DNA from: a virus
IMG/VR virus record: IMGVR_UViG_3300023184_000109
Span: 1 to 64,000 of that record
Length of the DNA stretch: 64,000 nt
Reading direction: 5' to 3' (one strand)
Positions within the stretch are counted from its first letter, which is position 1; the number at the start of each line of letters is the position of its first letter. Positions 1 through 9,300 of this stretch are shown here, piece by piece. Under the pieces are notes generated by a model. That model was not told where the DNA came from and searched no databases. It was given only the letters and a program-made list of their open reading frames with translations. Both the position numbers and the translations under genes were made by a program.

Positions 1-37
1 CAACGTGATTGACCTCAAGCGCCTGGCAGGTCTTTAA
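1..37 (+). CDS. C-terminal end of upstream gene, probably prohead scaffold gp22 (partial)
   Basis: An open frame entering from the left edge ends with TAA at 35-37 and encodes NVIDLKRLAGL. It lies directly upstream of the gp23 gene. In T4-type phages the gene before 23 is 22, the prohead core scaffold, so that identity is inferred from position only. The last residues resemble the AGIK-type motifs seen in other probable head proteins of this window. Confidence 0.4.
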   Translation, partial: NVIDLKRLAGL

Positions 38-56
38 TCTTAACAAGGAGACTTAA

Positions 57-1253
57 ATGTCACAAGAACTATTAGAAAGTCGTTGGGGCGAAACCAAAGA
101 GGCACTGTTAGAAGGTCTTAATGGAACTCGACGCAATAGCATGAACGTAATCCTCGAGAATACTCGTCGCTATTTGAAAGAAAATGCAACAGCAGGTTCA
201 ACTGCTTCTGGCAACATTGCCACACTTAACCGTGTGATTCTGCCTGTTATCCGTCGTGTCATGCCCACCGTTATTGCTAACGAGTTGGTTGGTGTTCAGC
301 CCATGACTGGTCCTGTGGGTCAAATTCACACCCTGCGTGTGCGTTATGCCCAGAGCCTGACAGACAATTCAGCAGCCGCTACCTCTGTCACAGCTGGTGA
401 AGAAGCATTGAGCCCATTCAAAATTGCTCAAGCATACTCTACTGTGCCACAAAATACCTCTACAGCCACAGGCTATACTGGTAACAACACAGCGACCATG
501 GAAGGTACCGGCGGTAAGCAAATTTCCGTTCAGATCCTGAAACAAGCCGTTGAAGCTCGCACACGCAAGTTGCAAGCTCGCTGGACATTTGAATCTGCAC
601 AAGACGCACAAGCCATGCATGGTATTGACGTTGAAGCAGAAATTATGGCAGCATTGGCTCAAGAGATTACAGCTGAGATTGATCAAGAGATTCTCTTGAG
701 CTTGCGCTCACTGGCAGCTACTGAGTTCACATACAACCAAGCTACTGTTAGTGGTACTGCAACATTTGTTGGTGACGAACACGCCGCATTGGCTGTGTTG
801 GTTAACCGTGTTGCCAACTTGATTGCTCAGCGCACACGTCGTGGTGCTGGTAACTACGCTGTAGTTAGTTCAGCTGCTTTGACAGTGTTGCAAAGTGCAA
901 CTACTAGTGCGTTTGCTCGCACTACAGAAGGTACATTTGAAGCACCTACCAACACCAAGTTTGTTGGTACATTGAACGGATCTATGCGTGTGTTTGTTGA
1001 CAGCTATGCTGCTGACACACAAAGCGTATTGGTTGGTTACAAAGGTTCTTCAGAAGCTGACGCACCAGCATTCTATTGCCCATACATTCCTTTGATGAGC
1101 AGTGGTGTTGTGCTTGATCCTTCAACATTCGAACCAGTGGTGTCATTCATGACACGTTATGGTTACATCGAATTGACCAACACTGCTAGTTCATTCGGCA
1201 ACGCCGGTGACTACGTTGGTGAGATCGCAGTTTCCAACTTGTCATTCTCCTAA
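57..1253 (+). CDS. 23: Major capsid protein gp23
   Basis: This 398-aa protein is the major capsid subunit that builds the phage head shell. The central core carries the conserved T4-type stretch around residues 60-100 (LPVIRRVMPTVIANELVGVQ followed by PMTGPVGQIHTLRVRYA). It is shorter than T4 gp23 (521 aa), as is usual for T4-like phages of aquatic bacteria. The N-terminal arm has several matches to the T4 prohead-protease rule (I/L)xE: LLE-G at 17-20, ILE at 31-33 and LKE near 40, so N-terminal maturation is likely. An AAGGAG ribosome site precedes the ATG by 8 nt. A strong terminator follows, which makes this the end of the head operon. Confidence 0.96.
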   Translation: MSQELLESRWGETKEALLEGLNGTRRNSMNVILENTRRYLKENATAGSTASGNIATLNRVILPVIRRVMPTVIANELVGVQPMTGPVGQIHTLRVRYAQSLTDNSAAATSVTAGEEALSPFKIAQAYSTVPQNTSTATGYTGNNTATMEGTGGKQISVQILKQAVEARTRKLQARWTFESAQDAQAMHGIDVEAEIMAALAQEITAEIDQEILLSLRSLAATEFTYNQATVSGTATFVGDEHAALAVLVNRVANLIAQRTRRGAGNYAVVSSAALTVLQSATTSAFARTTEGTFEAPTNTKFVGTLNGSMRVFVDSYAADTQSVLVGYKGSSEADAPAFYCPYIPLMSSGVVLDPSTFEPVVSFMTRYGYIELTNTASSFGNAGDYVGEIAVSNLSFS

Positions 1254-1284
1254 TCAGAGAATCCAACCCAGGGATGGGAAGGAC

Positions 1285-1309
1285 AAAAAGGGCCGCAAGG
1301 CCCTTTTTT
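1285..1309 (+). terminator. Rho-independent terminator after gp23
   Basis: A 10-bp stem (AAAAAGGGCC / GGCCCTTTTT) closes a GCAA tetraloop and runs into a T tract. It sits 31 nt past the gp23 stop and would end the head-gene transcript. Confidence 0.93.
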
Positions 1310-1313
1310 GTTG

Positions 1314-1321
1314 GCTAAATA
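1314..1321 (+). promoter_or_regulatory. T4-type late promoter motif, leaderless arrangement
   Basis: GCTAAATA has its last A six bases before the A of the ATG at 1327. In T4 the last A of TATAAATA is about -6, so the predicted +1 is the start codon itself. No ribosome site is present. It lies immediately after the gp23 terminator. Confidence 0.7.
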
Positions 1322-1326
1322 TTTTC

Positions 1327-1896
1327 ATGGAAAACATCTACGTTAAAGATATCAAATTTAATTTTAAACTGAGTACTGATTATCTTGATCAGTGTAAACA
1401 ATCATTATCAGATCCCAATTTTTTAGCAGTGTTTCGAGTAACTGATTTTGATAATCATTTTGTTGAATTGCTTGAATCTTTAAACATCTCAATTCTAGGC
1501 GCTGAAGTAGTATACACACCACCGCATGCCAAGGGACAAATACACATAGACATGCAATATCATGTGAAACCAACAGTGGCCAAAATGAATTGGGTTTTTG
1601 ATGGTGCAGGCAGTGTAATGAATTGGTATGAGAAAAAGAATCCAAGCGTAGTTGAAGAAGTTAGAACATTGCCCGGTGGTGAATCATATATTTTTGTTGA
1701 AAATACTCAATGCAATGTTGTGTGGAGCCATGCTGTTGCCCAACCTAGTTTGGTCAATGCCGGAATACTGCATACTATAATAAATTCTAGTGAACCAAGA
1801 TGGTGTATTAGTTATGCACTTTATGATGAAGATCAGCAACAAGCATTGCAATTTCACGATGCAATAACAAAGTTTGCTCCTTGGATCACACCTTGA
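1327..1896 (+). CDS. Fe(II)/2-oxoglutarate-dependent oxygenase-like protein
   Basis: This 189-aa protein carries the spaced residues of a double-stranded beta-helix oxygenase: H73-x-D75 (GQIHIDMQ), a distal H149 (GILHTI) and R158 nine residues later (EPRWCISY). These fit Fe(II) and 2-oxoglutarate binding; aspartyl/asparaginyl hydroxylase-like folds are the closest guess. The substrate is unknown; a virion protein or a glycan are both possible. The frame is open further upstream through the terminator, but ATG 1327 is chosen because the late promoter and terminator lie before it. The 3' end overlaps the convergent TPR gene by 11 nt. Confidence 0.6.
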   Translation: MENIYVKDIKFNFKLSTDYLDQCKQSLSDPNFLAVFRVTDFDNHFVELLESLNISILGAEVVYTPPHAKGQIHIDMQYHVKPTVAKMNWVFDGAGSVMNWYEKKNPSVVEEVRTLPGGESYIFVENTQCNVVWSHAVAQPSLVNAGILHTIINSSEPRWCISYALYDEDQQQALQFHDAITKFAPWITP

Positions 1897-3055
1897 ACCA
1901 ACTTAGATACTGTTCTATTTTCTTTGTGACTGTGCCCCAATCGCCTATTGACGGTTGACGGAATATGCGCACAGTGGGATACCAAGGATTTGAATCACGA
2001 TCCAGCATCCAACGCCAGTCGGTGGCAAACCATTGCAACATCAACCATGTGGGTCGGCCCATGGCAGCGGCCAGGTGTGTGATGGCAGTATCTACTGAGA
2101 TCACAACATCAAGGCAATTGATCAAGGCTGCAGTATCTGCAAAACTTTGTACACTTCCTGGGTAGCGGGTGACCCCAGCTGCTGCTAATTCTTGGTCTTC
2201 TTCGTCTGTGGCATCCACTTGCAGGTTGATCCATTCGTACTGTGGATTGTTTTTGACCATGGCCAGCATGGTTTCAAACGGCACACCTTTGTGACGATTC
2301 AGCCAGGCATCCCTACGACCACTCCACGAAAATCCCACACGCATGCGATTTTTTGCACCCAATACTTTTAACCAAGCAGCGGCTCTGTCACTGGGGGCAT
2401 TGATATATTGCACATTTCTGGGTAAATTTTCTAAGGTCACTCCTAGGACTCCGGGCAAGCTCATGATGGGAATCCAATAATCAAACTCAGGAGGAGTGTC
2501 GGTATATGTACCAATCCAAGCAATAACCGGACTGGTGTTTAACAATGGTATCAGGCCTTCTGTGGTTTGAAACAATACTCGGGCGCCAGCAGAATGCAAG
2601 TTGTGCAAGAATCTACAGAACTGTATGTTGTCGCCATGTCCTTGCTCGCCCACAACAAGAATAGTTTTGTCCTTGAGATCCTCGCCACGCCAGCGCGGTT
2701 GCGAGTGTTGCGGCTCAGTGCCAGCAAGATGTTCGTATTGCCAGCGTGATTCATATGCTGGCCAGCCACGAGCATAGTCGCCCTGGATCAAATAGCTCAC
2801 AGCCAGGTTAAATTTGGCAGTAACACTGGTAGGATCAAGTATGATGGCATGTTCCAAAAATGGTATTCCACGACGCGGCTGTCCACACTCACGTAACACA
2901 TTGCCATAGTTGTTGAATGCTGCCGACGAGTCAGGATCATGACACATGGCCAGCATGTAACATTTTAATGCTTGATCCGGGAGATTTTCACCGCGCAGTC
3001 GGTTGCCTTCTTCGATTAATTGGGCAGGGTCTACAATTTGTTCAGTTGTGTTCAT
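1886..3055 (-). CDS. TPR-domain glycosyltransferase (GT9/OGT-like)
   Basis: The 389-aa product has about 110 N-terminal residues of tetratricopeptide repeats (GNRLRGENLPDQALKCY, then FNNYGNVLRECGQ and KFNLAVSYLIQGDYARGW). A GT-B-type domain follows, with the GDNIQFCRF nucleotide-sugar loop and a C-terminal VDTAITHLAAAMGRPTW motif typical of TPR glycosyltransferases related to heptosyltransferase/OGT families. It probably transfers a sugar to a protein or glycan; the target is unknown. ATG 3055 is preferred over an in-frame ATG at 3118 because a TAAATA late motif lies 5 nt before it. It sits opposite to the capsid and fibre genes. Confidence 0.75.
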   Translation of the reverse strand: MNTTEQIVDPAQLIEEGNRLRGENLPDQALKCYMLAMCHDPDSSAAFNNYGNVLRECGQPRRGIPFLEHAIILDPTSVTAKFNLAVSYLIQGDYARGWPAYESRWQYEHLAGTEPQHSQPRWRGEDLKDKTILVVGEQGHGDNIQFCRFLHNLHSAGARVLFQTTEGLIPLLNTSPVIAWIGTYTDTPPEFDYWIPIMSLPGVLGVTLENLPRNVQYINAPSDRAAAWLKVLGAKNRMRVGFSWSGRRDAWLNRHKGVPFETMLAMVKNNPQYEWINLQVDATDEEDQELAAAGVTRYPGSVQSFADTAALINCLDVVISVDTAITHLAAAMGRPTWLMLQWFATDWRWMLDRDSNPWYPTVRIFRQPSIGDWGTVTKKIEQYLSWFKV

Positions 3056-3060
3056 ATCAA

Positions 3061-3066
3061 TATTTA
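3061..3066 (-). promoter_or_regulatory. Late promoter motif for the TPR glycosyltransferase, leaderless arrangement
   Basis: On the minus strand TAAATA is followed by TTGAT and then the ATG at 3055. The 5-nt gap places the predicted +1 on the start codon, and there is no ribosome site. Confidence 0.65.
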
Positions 3067-3102
3067 CAGCATATACAGTGTGGTTAATTATTTTAACAGA
3101 TC

Positions 3103-3110
3103 TATAAATA
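3103..3110 (+). promoter_or_regulatory. T4-type late promoter, full consensus
   Basis: TATAAATA is a perfect match to the T4 late promoter. The predicted start near 3116 gives a leader of about 84 nt before the gene at 3200, the longest leader in the window. The leader contains a CGCA/TGCG hairpin followed by TTTT (3119-3134) and a GCGG/CCGC inverted pair. Confidence 0.8.
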
Positions 3111-3199
3111 CAAGTCAACGCAATTCTGCGTTTTATGCGGCGTTAACCCACCGCGTAGCGACTAGAACTCGCATCGGGCTTCTTTAAGGAGAAATACAA

Positions 3200-4036
3200 A
3201 TGGGAAGAGCTCTTAAAATTCAAAAAACCAACACTGGATCTGGATCTACAACTTCAGGATCTAATCCAGTAGTCACTGCATACAATCAAAACGTTTTAAC
3301 TGACGCCGGCTACCCCAACTTTGGATCATTGACCAATCCAGTGTATAATACACCTGTACAAACACTGGACGCTGACCAATTCTTGGGTGTTGTGGGCGGA
3401 TCACCTGCTACCAGCACAGCATCCACAACTTTTCCAGAAATTGTTGCCAAAGTCAACGTTGTATTAGGCGACGGTACTGCTGTGGGTGTAAAAACAGGAC
3501 GTATCATACGTCAAAAAGGATCACACAAGTTCCTGGTAGCTGCCACGCAAACTCCCATTGCTGACGGCAGCTTTGTTGTTGGCTCTGCATATCAAATCAG
3601 CACACTTGGTACCACAACCAACTGGGCCACAGCAGGTGCGCAAGGTAGCACAATCGCGTTGGGTGATGTGTTCACAGCCACCAGTGTGGGCGGGTCAGGT
3701 AACGGGTTTGCATTTCCAGTGGGAATTTGCATTCTATCAAACACTGCTACACCAGCAGCCGGTTACATGAGCATTGCATACAGTGTGGGCGACAGTGCAG
3801 CCGTGTATGCCAGTTACATCACCAACAAGTGGGTACGTGACTGGAACGGCATGACCTACGGCAACTATGCTGATACCAACTATGGGCCCAACATCCAGAG
3901 CAGCGAAAACAGTTATGTTACCAACTTCTTCACAGACGAAGGCAATGTCACTGTATCTGGAAGCGAACTTACTGGCACCAGTTATGTACAAAACGGAACA
4001 GTTCAACTGGCTCAAATCGCCAGCGTTACTTCTTAA
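3200..4036 (+). CDS. Probable virion structural protein (unknown family)
   Basis: This 278-aa protein is rich in Gly, Thr, Ser and Val and predicted to be beta-rich. It begins MGRALKIQKTNTGSGST and ends in short strands with EGNVTVSGSELTGTSYVQNG. No catalytic motif or membrane segment is visible. It is transcribed from a perfect late promoter, preceded by AAGGAG 9 nt before ATG, and sits between the capsid and fibre genes, so a head decoration or fibre-associated role is inferred. I cannot assign a T4 counterpart. Confidence 0.7.
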   Translation: MGRALKIQKTNTGSGSTTSGSNPVVTAYNQNVLTDAGYPNFGSLTNPVYNTPVQTLDADQFLGVVGGSPATSTASTTFPEIVAKVNVVLGDGTAVGVKTGRIIRQKGSHKFLVAATQTPIADGSFVVGSAYQISTLGTTTNWATAGAQGSTIALGDVFTATSVGGSGNGFAFPVGICILSNTATPAAGYMSIAYSVGDSAAVYASYITNKWVRDWNGMTYGNYADTNYGPNIQSSENSYVTNFFTDEGNVTVSGSELTGTSYVQNGTVQLAQIASVTS

Positions 4037-4053
4037 TTTGTAAAGTGTTGAGG

Positions 4054-4083
4054 TCCTCCCAGCTACATACTGGGAGGATTTCT
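4054..4083 (+). promoter_or_regulatory. 9-bp hairpin sequestering a ribosome binding site
   Basis: TCCTCCCAG (4054-4062) pairs perfectly with CTGGGAGGA (4070-4078) across a 7-nt loop, followed by TTTCTT and the ATG at 4085. The GGGAGGA ribosome site of the next gene is the 3' arm of the stem. The same hairpin could be a weak terminator or an occlusion device that lowers translation of the downstream gene. Confidence 0.7.
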
Positions 4084-4084
4084 T

Positions 4085-4672
4085 ATGAGTGCAGCATTTG
4101 TTTTGGGCAACGGCATCAGCCGCCTGGCAGTTGATTTGTCAGTATTACAACAACGTGGCAAGATCTACGGCTGTAATGCATTGTATCGTGAATTTATACC
4201 CGATGTGCTGATCAGCACCGACAAAGGCATTGCTCACACCATACAGCACACAGGATACGCCCGAGAACATGTGATGTACACCCGCAAGCCCTTGCCTGGA
4301 TTAGGGGCGAGATCTGTGCCACAAAGCTACTTTGGATTCAGCTCAGGTCCCATAGCAGTGGGTCTGGCTGCAATGGATAAACATTTAGCAATATATCTAA
4401 TTGGATTTGACATGGGGCCAACCACTACCAATCGCTTCAACAATGTATATGCTGACACTGAATTCTACAAAAAAAGTTCGTCAAACCCCACGTTCACCGG
4501 TAACTGGGTTCGACAAATTGTAACAGTCACAAGAGATTTCCCAAACACCAGTTTTCATCGAGTCATGGGAGATACCACAGCAGACATAGCCGAACTTGCA
4601 GGCATAAAAAACATGCGACACATGTCCATGGCTGACTTCTTGAACCGCATAAATAACATAAAGGATCTGTAA
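4085..4672 (+). CDS. MAF/DUF115-like protein (putative glycan-related)
   Basis: The 195-aa product starts with a Rossmann-like strand-loop, AAFVLGNGISRLAVDL, then GCNALYREFIPDVLISTD and a later IYLIGFDMG. This pattern resembles the DUF115/MAF-type domain linked to flagellar and surface glycosylation and to MptE-like enzymes. Assignment is by pattern recognition and is tentative. It is immediately followed by the first fibre gene (stop TAA then ATG), so it is likely co-translated with it and could modify or help assemble a fibre. Its ribosome site lies inside a hairpin. Confidence 0.45.
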   Translation: MSAAFVLGNGISRLAVDLSVLQQRGKIYGCNALYREFIPDVLISTDKGIAHTIQHTGYAREHVMYTRKPLPGLGARSVPQSYFGFSSGPIAVGLAAMDKHLAIYLIGFDMGPTTTNRFNNVYADTEFYKKSSSNPTFTGNWVRQIVTVTRDFPNTSFHRVMGDTTADIAELAGIKNMRHMSMADFLNRINNIKDL

Positions 4673-6331
4673 ATGAGCACAGTCAAACGTGTCAGCGGTG
4701 ATTACACTTTAGAAACCATAAATGCAGGTGATGTAGTCAACCTAAATGCACCATTTGTCAACATCAACGGTAACCTGACAGTTAGCGGTAATGCTGTATT
4801 GATAGGCAATATCAATGCTGACAAAATCTTCAACGGCACAACCAGTGTGGAAATCCCAGTTGCTGGTGGCAACGCCAACATCACTGTGGGCGGCACATCA
4901 AACGTGGCTGTGTTTGCCACTACAGGCGAATACGTAACTGGGGTAATCAGTGCCAGCGGAAACATTGATGGTGGCAATTTGCGCACCGCAGGACAAGTTA
5001 GTGCCACTAGCAACGTCAGTGGTGGCAATTTGACTGTTGCCACTGGCAACATAGTTTTAACACAAACATCTGGTGCCACAACAAACCAGATGATTAGATT
5101 TCAAGATGCTAACACCGCTGTGACCACACTAGGCGCAAACATTGGCAGTATTGAATGGTACTCATCAGACAGCACTGGTGCCGCCGCCAGAATCACAGCA
5201 AGAATTCGCGCAGTGTACGAAGATGTAAATGGCAACGCCAACATTCAAATTCAAACTGGCAGTACAGCAACTCCCACAACACGCATCACAGTAATTGGCA
5301 GTTCGGGCAATGTGGGCATTGCCAATGCCGCACCACTGCATACTTTGGCTGTGACTGGTAACACATACGTCAGTACATTTGCCAGTGTTGTGGGTAATGT
5401 CAATGCTGGAAATTTAATCAGCGCCAATTTAACTCAAAGCGCCAACGTTGTTGTCACAGGTGCAATCAGCACGCCAAGTTGGACCACAACCGGTGTTGGC
5501 ATCAGAACCGTGGCCAGCACTTATACAGACTCTAGTACTGCAATTTCAGGAACAGCCACAACAAATCATGTTCATGTATTGGCACAGCCCACCATAGCTG
5601 GTACCAATGCCACTGTGACCACAACCACAGCTAGTACATTGTATATTGCTGCTGCGCCGGTTGCTGGCACTAACATGACCATTACCAATCCTTATGCTTT
5701 GTACATAGCGGCTGGTAATACATATTCGGGCGCAAACATCAGTGCCATTGGCAACATCACTGGCGGTAACGTCAACAGTGATGCAGGCATATCTGCCACA
5801 GGCAACATAACTGGTGCCAATATTGTGGGGGTACAAAACGTGTACACCACGGGCAATGTGATCACTGCCAATTTGAATGTGTCAGGCAACAGCTACGGCA
5901 ATGGTATTGGTGTGGAGAACATTGTTTGGCAACCAACTACTGTGGCATTCGACAGTACCAGCCAAGCCAATGTGGGCGTGTTGGGATTCTTGGCCTTGGC
6001 TGGTCGCAGTTACAAATACGAAGCTTATTTGCCTATATTGCCTGACGGTGCCACCACAACTGGATTCAGCACACGTTTTGATGCAGGCACATGCTACTAC
6101 ACTGTGGAAGCGCAAACCACACAAACCGCAGCATTTTCAGCAAGCACAAGCAATGTTTCTGGCACAGCCACTGCCACTCAGGCCATGACTGGGGTCACAC
6201 CCAGAACTGTGCGAATTCAAGGCACCGTCTACAGTGCTGGCAACGCCAATGTGGCTATTCAGGCACAGTCCAGCGCAGCCAATCTCAACATTCAATCTGG
6301 CGCATACTTGACCTACACTAGAATCAGCTAA
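4673..6331 (+). CDS. Tail fibre protein, repeat-rich with distinct C-terminal domain
   Basis: This 552-aa protein is built of short repeats such as ISASGNIDGGNL and SNVAVFATTGEYVTG, which suggest a triple-stranded beta fibre shaft. After about residue 410 the repeats stop. A non-repetitive C-terminal domain of roughly 140 residues (from about IVWQPTTVAFDSTSQANVG) follows, which is a good candidate for a receptor-binding or trimerising tip. Shaft segments are shared with the 1624- and 1206-aa fibres downstream. The ATG is separated from the previous stop by no gap, so expression is probably coupled. Confidence 0.8.
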   Translation: MSTVKRVSGDYTLETINAGDVVNLNAPFVNINGNLTVSGNAVLIGNINADKIFNGTTSVEIPVAGGNANITVGGTSNVAVFATTGEYVTGVISASGNIDGGNLRTAGQVSATSNVSGGNLTVATGNIVLTQTSGATTNQMIRFQDANTAVTTLGANIGSIEWYSSDSTGAAARITARIRAVYEDVNGNANIQIQTGSTATPTTRITVIGSSGNVGIANAAPLHTLAVTGNTYVSTFASVVGNVNAGNLISANLTQSANVVVTGAISTPSWTTTGVGIRTVASTYTDSSTAISGTATTNHVHVLAQPTIAGTNATVTTTTASTLYIAAAPVAGTNMTITNPYALYIAAGNTYSGANISAIGNITGGNVNSDAGISATGNITGANIVGVQNVYTTGNVITANLNVSGNSYGNGIGVENIVWQPTTVAFDSTSQANVGVLGFLALAGRSYKYEAYLPILPDGATTTGFSTRFDAGTCYYTVEAQTTQTAAFSASTSNVSGTATATQAMTGVTPRTVRIQGTVYSAGNANVAIQAQSSAANLNIQSGAYLTYTRIS

Positions 6332-6351
6332 AACTGCAAACAAGTCCTTTT

Positions 6352-6359
6352 GGTAAATA
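6352..6359 (+). promoter_or_regulatory. T4-type late promoter with short leader
   Basis: GGTAAATA lies 22 nt before the ATG at 6382. The predicted leader of about 17 nt carries AGGAC as ribosome site. This is the SD-led class of late promoter. Confidence 0.65.
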
Positions 6360-6381
6360 CATCAGAGGACCTTGTTTATCC

Positions 6382-9300
6382 ATGGCACAACAAATTATTG
6401 ACACAGGTGCAGTTGCAAATGATGGCACCGGCGAACCGTTACGCAATGCATTCGATGCTGTAAACAACAATTTTACAGAGATCTACACCGCCGGCCCAGT
6501 GGGTAGCAATGTTGTGATTACCGGAAATACCATTACAGTACTCGGGGTCAACAACAACCTGGTGTTGGCTGGTAACGGAATTGGCAACATTCAAGCCAAC
6601 AGCACAATCATGCCCAGCATTGATTCTGTGTATGATATTGGCGCTCCCTCACAAAGAATTGACACAGTGTATGCCCAGTATTTTGTGGGCAATGGCTCAC
6701 AATTAACTGGGATTACCACTTCTGGCACCAGTATAAACTGGGGTACCAGCAATGTAAAAATAGTCAGTTCAGGTGGCAATGTTACCATATCAGTGGGCGG
6801 ATCTAGCAATGTTGCGGTGTTTGCCAACGTTGGTACATGGCCCGGTGCCAACATCAAAGGAACTGTGACCAGCGGTAACTTCCGCACATATGGTTCGGGC
6901 GGCAACATCACTGGTGCCAATGTAATCGCCGGCGTCACACTGACTGCTTCGGCCAATGTGATTGGTCAGTACTTCCTGGGCAATGGTGCATTGCTGACAG
7001 GTATCAACACTGGCAATACCAACAGCATTGTCAACGGCAACAGCAATGTTTCTATCAATGCTGCTGGCGCCAATGTCACTGTGAGTGTGCGTGGCACAGC
7101 CAACACAGTGGTGTTTGGCAATGCCAACACCACATTTTCTGGAAGTCTGCTGCCTGCAGGCAACAACATTTACAATTTGGGCTCAACCACACAGCGTTGG
7201 AACACACTGTGGTTGAGCGGCAACACAATTAGGCTGGGCGAAAGCTCAATCACATCTGGCACAAACGACAGTTTAATTTTAACAAACCCTCTGGGCGGAC
7301 AATTCATTGTTGGTGGTATTGATATTGCTGGATCTTCAAGACTGGCCAATGGCACAAGCAACATTGGTATTCCTGTTGCTGATGGCAACGTTGTAATCAG
7401 TGCCGGCGGATCAGCCAATGTGCTGGTGGTCAGACCCACTGGAATTTCATTGTCAGGCACAATAATTGCCACTGGTAACATACTCAGCAGTGGCATGGTG
7501 TCTGGCACAAGTTTGTCAGCATCCAGCGCCACAATATATGGCAATATTGCCACTGTATCACTCAATGCCACAGGTAACATTACCGGTGCAAATGTAAATG
7601 CTACTGGCAATATTTCGGCTGTTGGCAACGTCAACGCTGGTAATTTAAGAACTGTTGGTTCAAATGGCAATATTATTGGTGCCAACTATGTCACAGCCAA
7701 TTACTTTGTTGGTAATGGTAGTCAGTTGACTGGACTTGCGGTCAGTAGCAATGCTGCACTGATATTTGGTAACACACTCAGTGCCAATGTGTTGTACAGC
7801 AGTTTACGAACTGTGGGCACATTGAACAATTTAAGTGTGGGCAACATAAATGGTGGCACAGGTAACATCACTGCCAACAATGTCACTGCTACTCGAACAC
7901 TCAATGCTGTAGGCAATGTCACTGGTGGCAATATCAATGCTGTGGCCAATGTGTCAGCACCCGGTGCCACAATCACCACAGTTACCGCAACTACATTAAA
8001 TGCAACCAACATGGTTGCAACCAACAATATCACTGCCACTGGCAATGTCATAGGTGGTAATGTGAATGCTGTGGGACTAAGTCTAAGTGGTAATGTTATC
8101 AGTGCATTGAATGTTACCAGCAACATTGCTGCCAGCAATATTATTGGTGCCAATCTGTTTGGTACCACTGCCAGCGTTACGGGCAATATTAGAACTGGCA
8201 ACATCAGTGCTATTGGTAATGTCAAAGCTGGTAATCTTAACACTGTAAGTTTGAGCCTAAGTGGCAATGTATTAAACAACTTGATTGTAGATGGATTCTT
8301 TTATTCTGCTGGCAACGTCACAACTGGTGCCAATTTGGTGGCACCCGCAGGTTATGTATTTGCCGCAGGCAACGTCACTGGTGGCAACATAACCACCGCA
8401 GGAACCATTACAACGTCAGGTAATGTGGTAGGTGGCAATTTAAATGCTGTTGGCTTGAGCTTGAGTGGCAATGTTATATCACCACTAAACTTGACCACCA
8501 ACATCACAACAACTGGCATAGTCAATGCAACTTCGCACATTGGTGGTGCAGTCAGTGTCACTGGCAATATTCTAGGCAATTATGTAAAAGCTGTGGGGTT
8601 GAGCCTGAGTGGCAATGTAATATCGGCTATCAATTCTACTTCGGCAATCAATACTACAGGCAACATCAGTGGTGGTAACTTAAATCTAGGCATTGGCAAT
8701 GTCAACAGTGGCAATATAAATGCAACAGCAGGATCAGTTATTGGAAACATGGTTGCGGGCAATGTGGGTGCCCTGGGCAATATGCAAGCAATTGGCAATA
8801 TTGCTGCCAGCTACTACATTGGCAATGGTTCACTATTAACTGGAGTTCAAGCCACCGGAATTGGTACTCTTGCCAGTTTGAGTGTTACTGGTAACATTAG
8901 AACCGGCAATCTAAACAGCCTGGGACAAGTCAGCTCAGTGGGCAACATCACTGGTGGCAACATAATCACAGCAGCGGCTGTGAGTGCTGCTACAATGACC
9001 ACAACTGGCGATGCAATAATTGGTGGTAACTTAACAGTCAATGGCAACACAGAATACACAAACGTAACCAGCTTCAACGTTCAAGACCCAATTATAAGTT
9101 TGGGTCGAGGAGCAAATGGTGCTCCGCTAGTCAGTAACGATGGCAAAGATCGTGGTGAACAACTTTGGTACTATAGTGCTGCAGAACGTTCGGCATTTGT
9201 TGGATATCAAAACAGCACTGGCAACATAATTGCCGCTGCCAATGTAAGCATTGCCAACGAAGTTGTGACTGTGAACAGCTATGGTACATTTGTAGTTGGT

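Noticed and set aside
1207-1326. 40-codon upstream extension of the oxygenase frame
   Set aside because: It would run through the gp23 end and the terminator, and gives a low-quality basic peptide; ATG 1327 fits the promoter.
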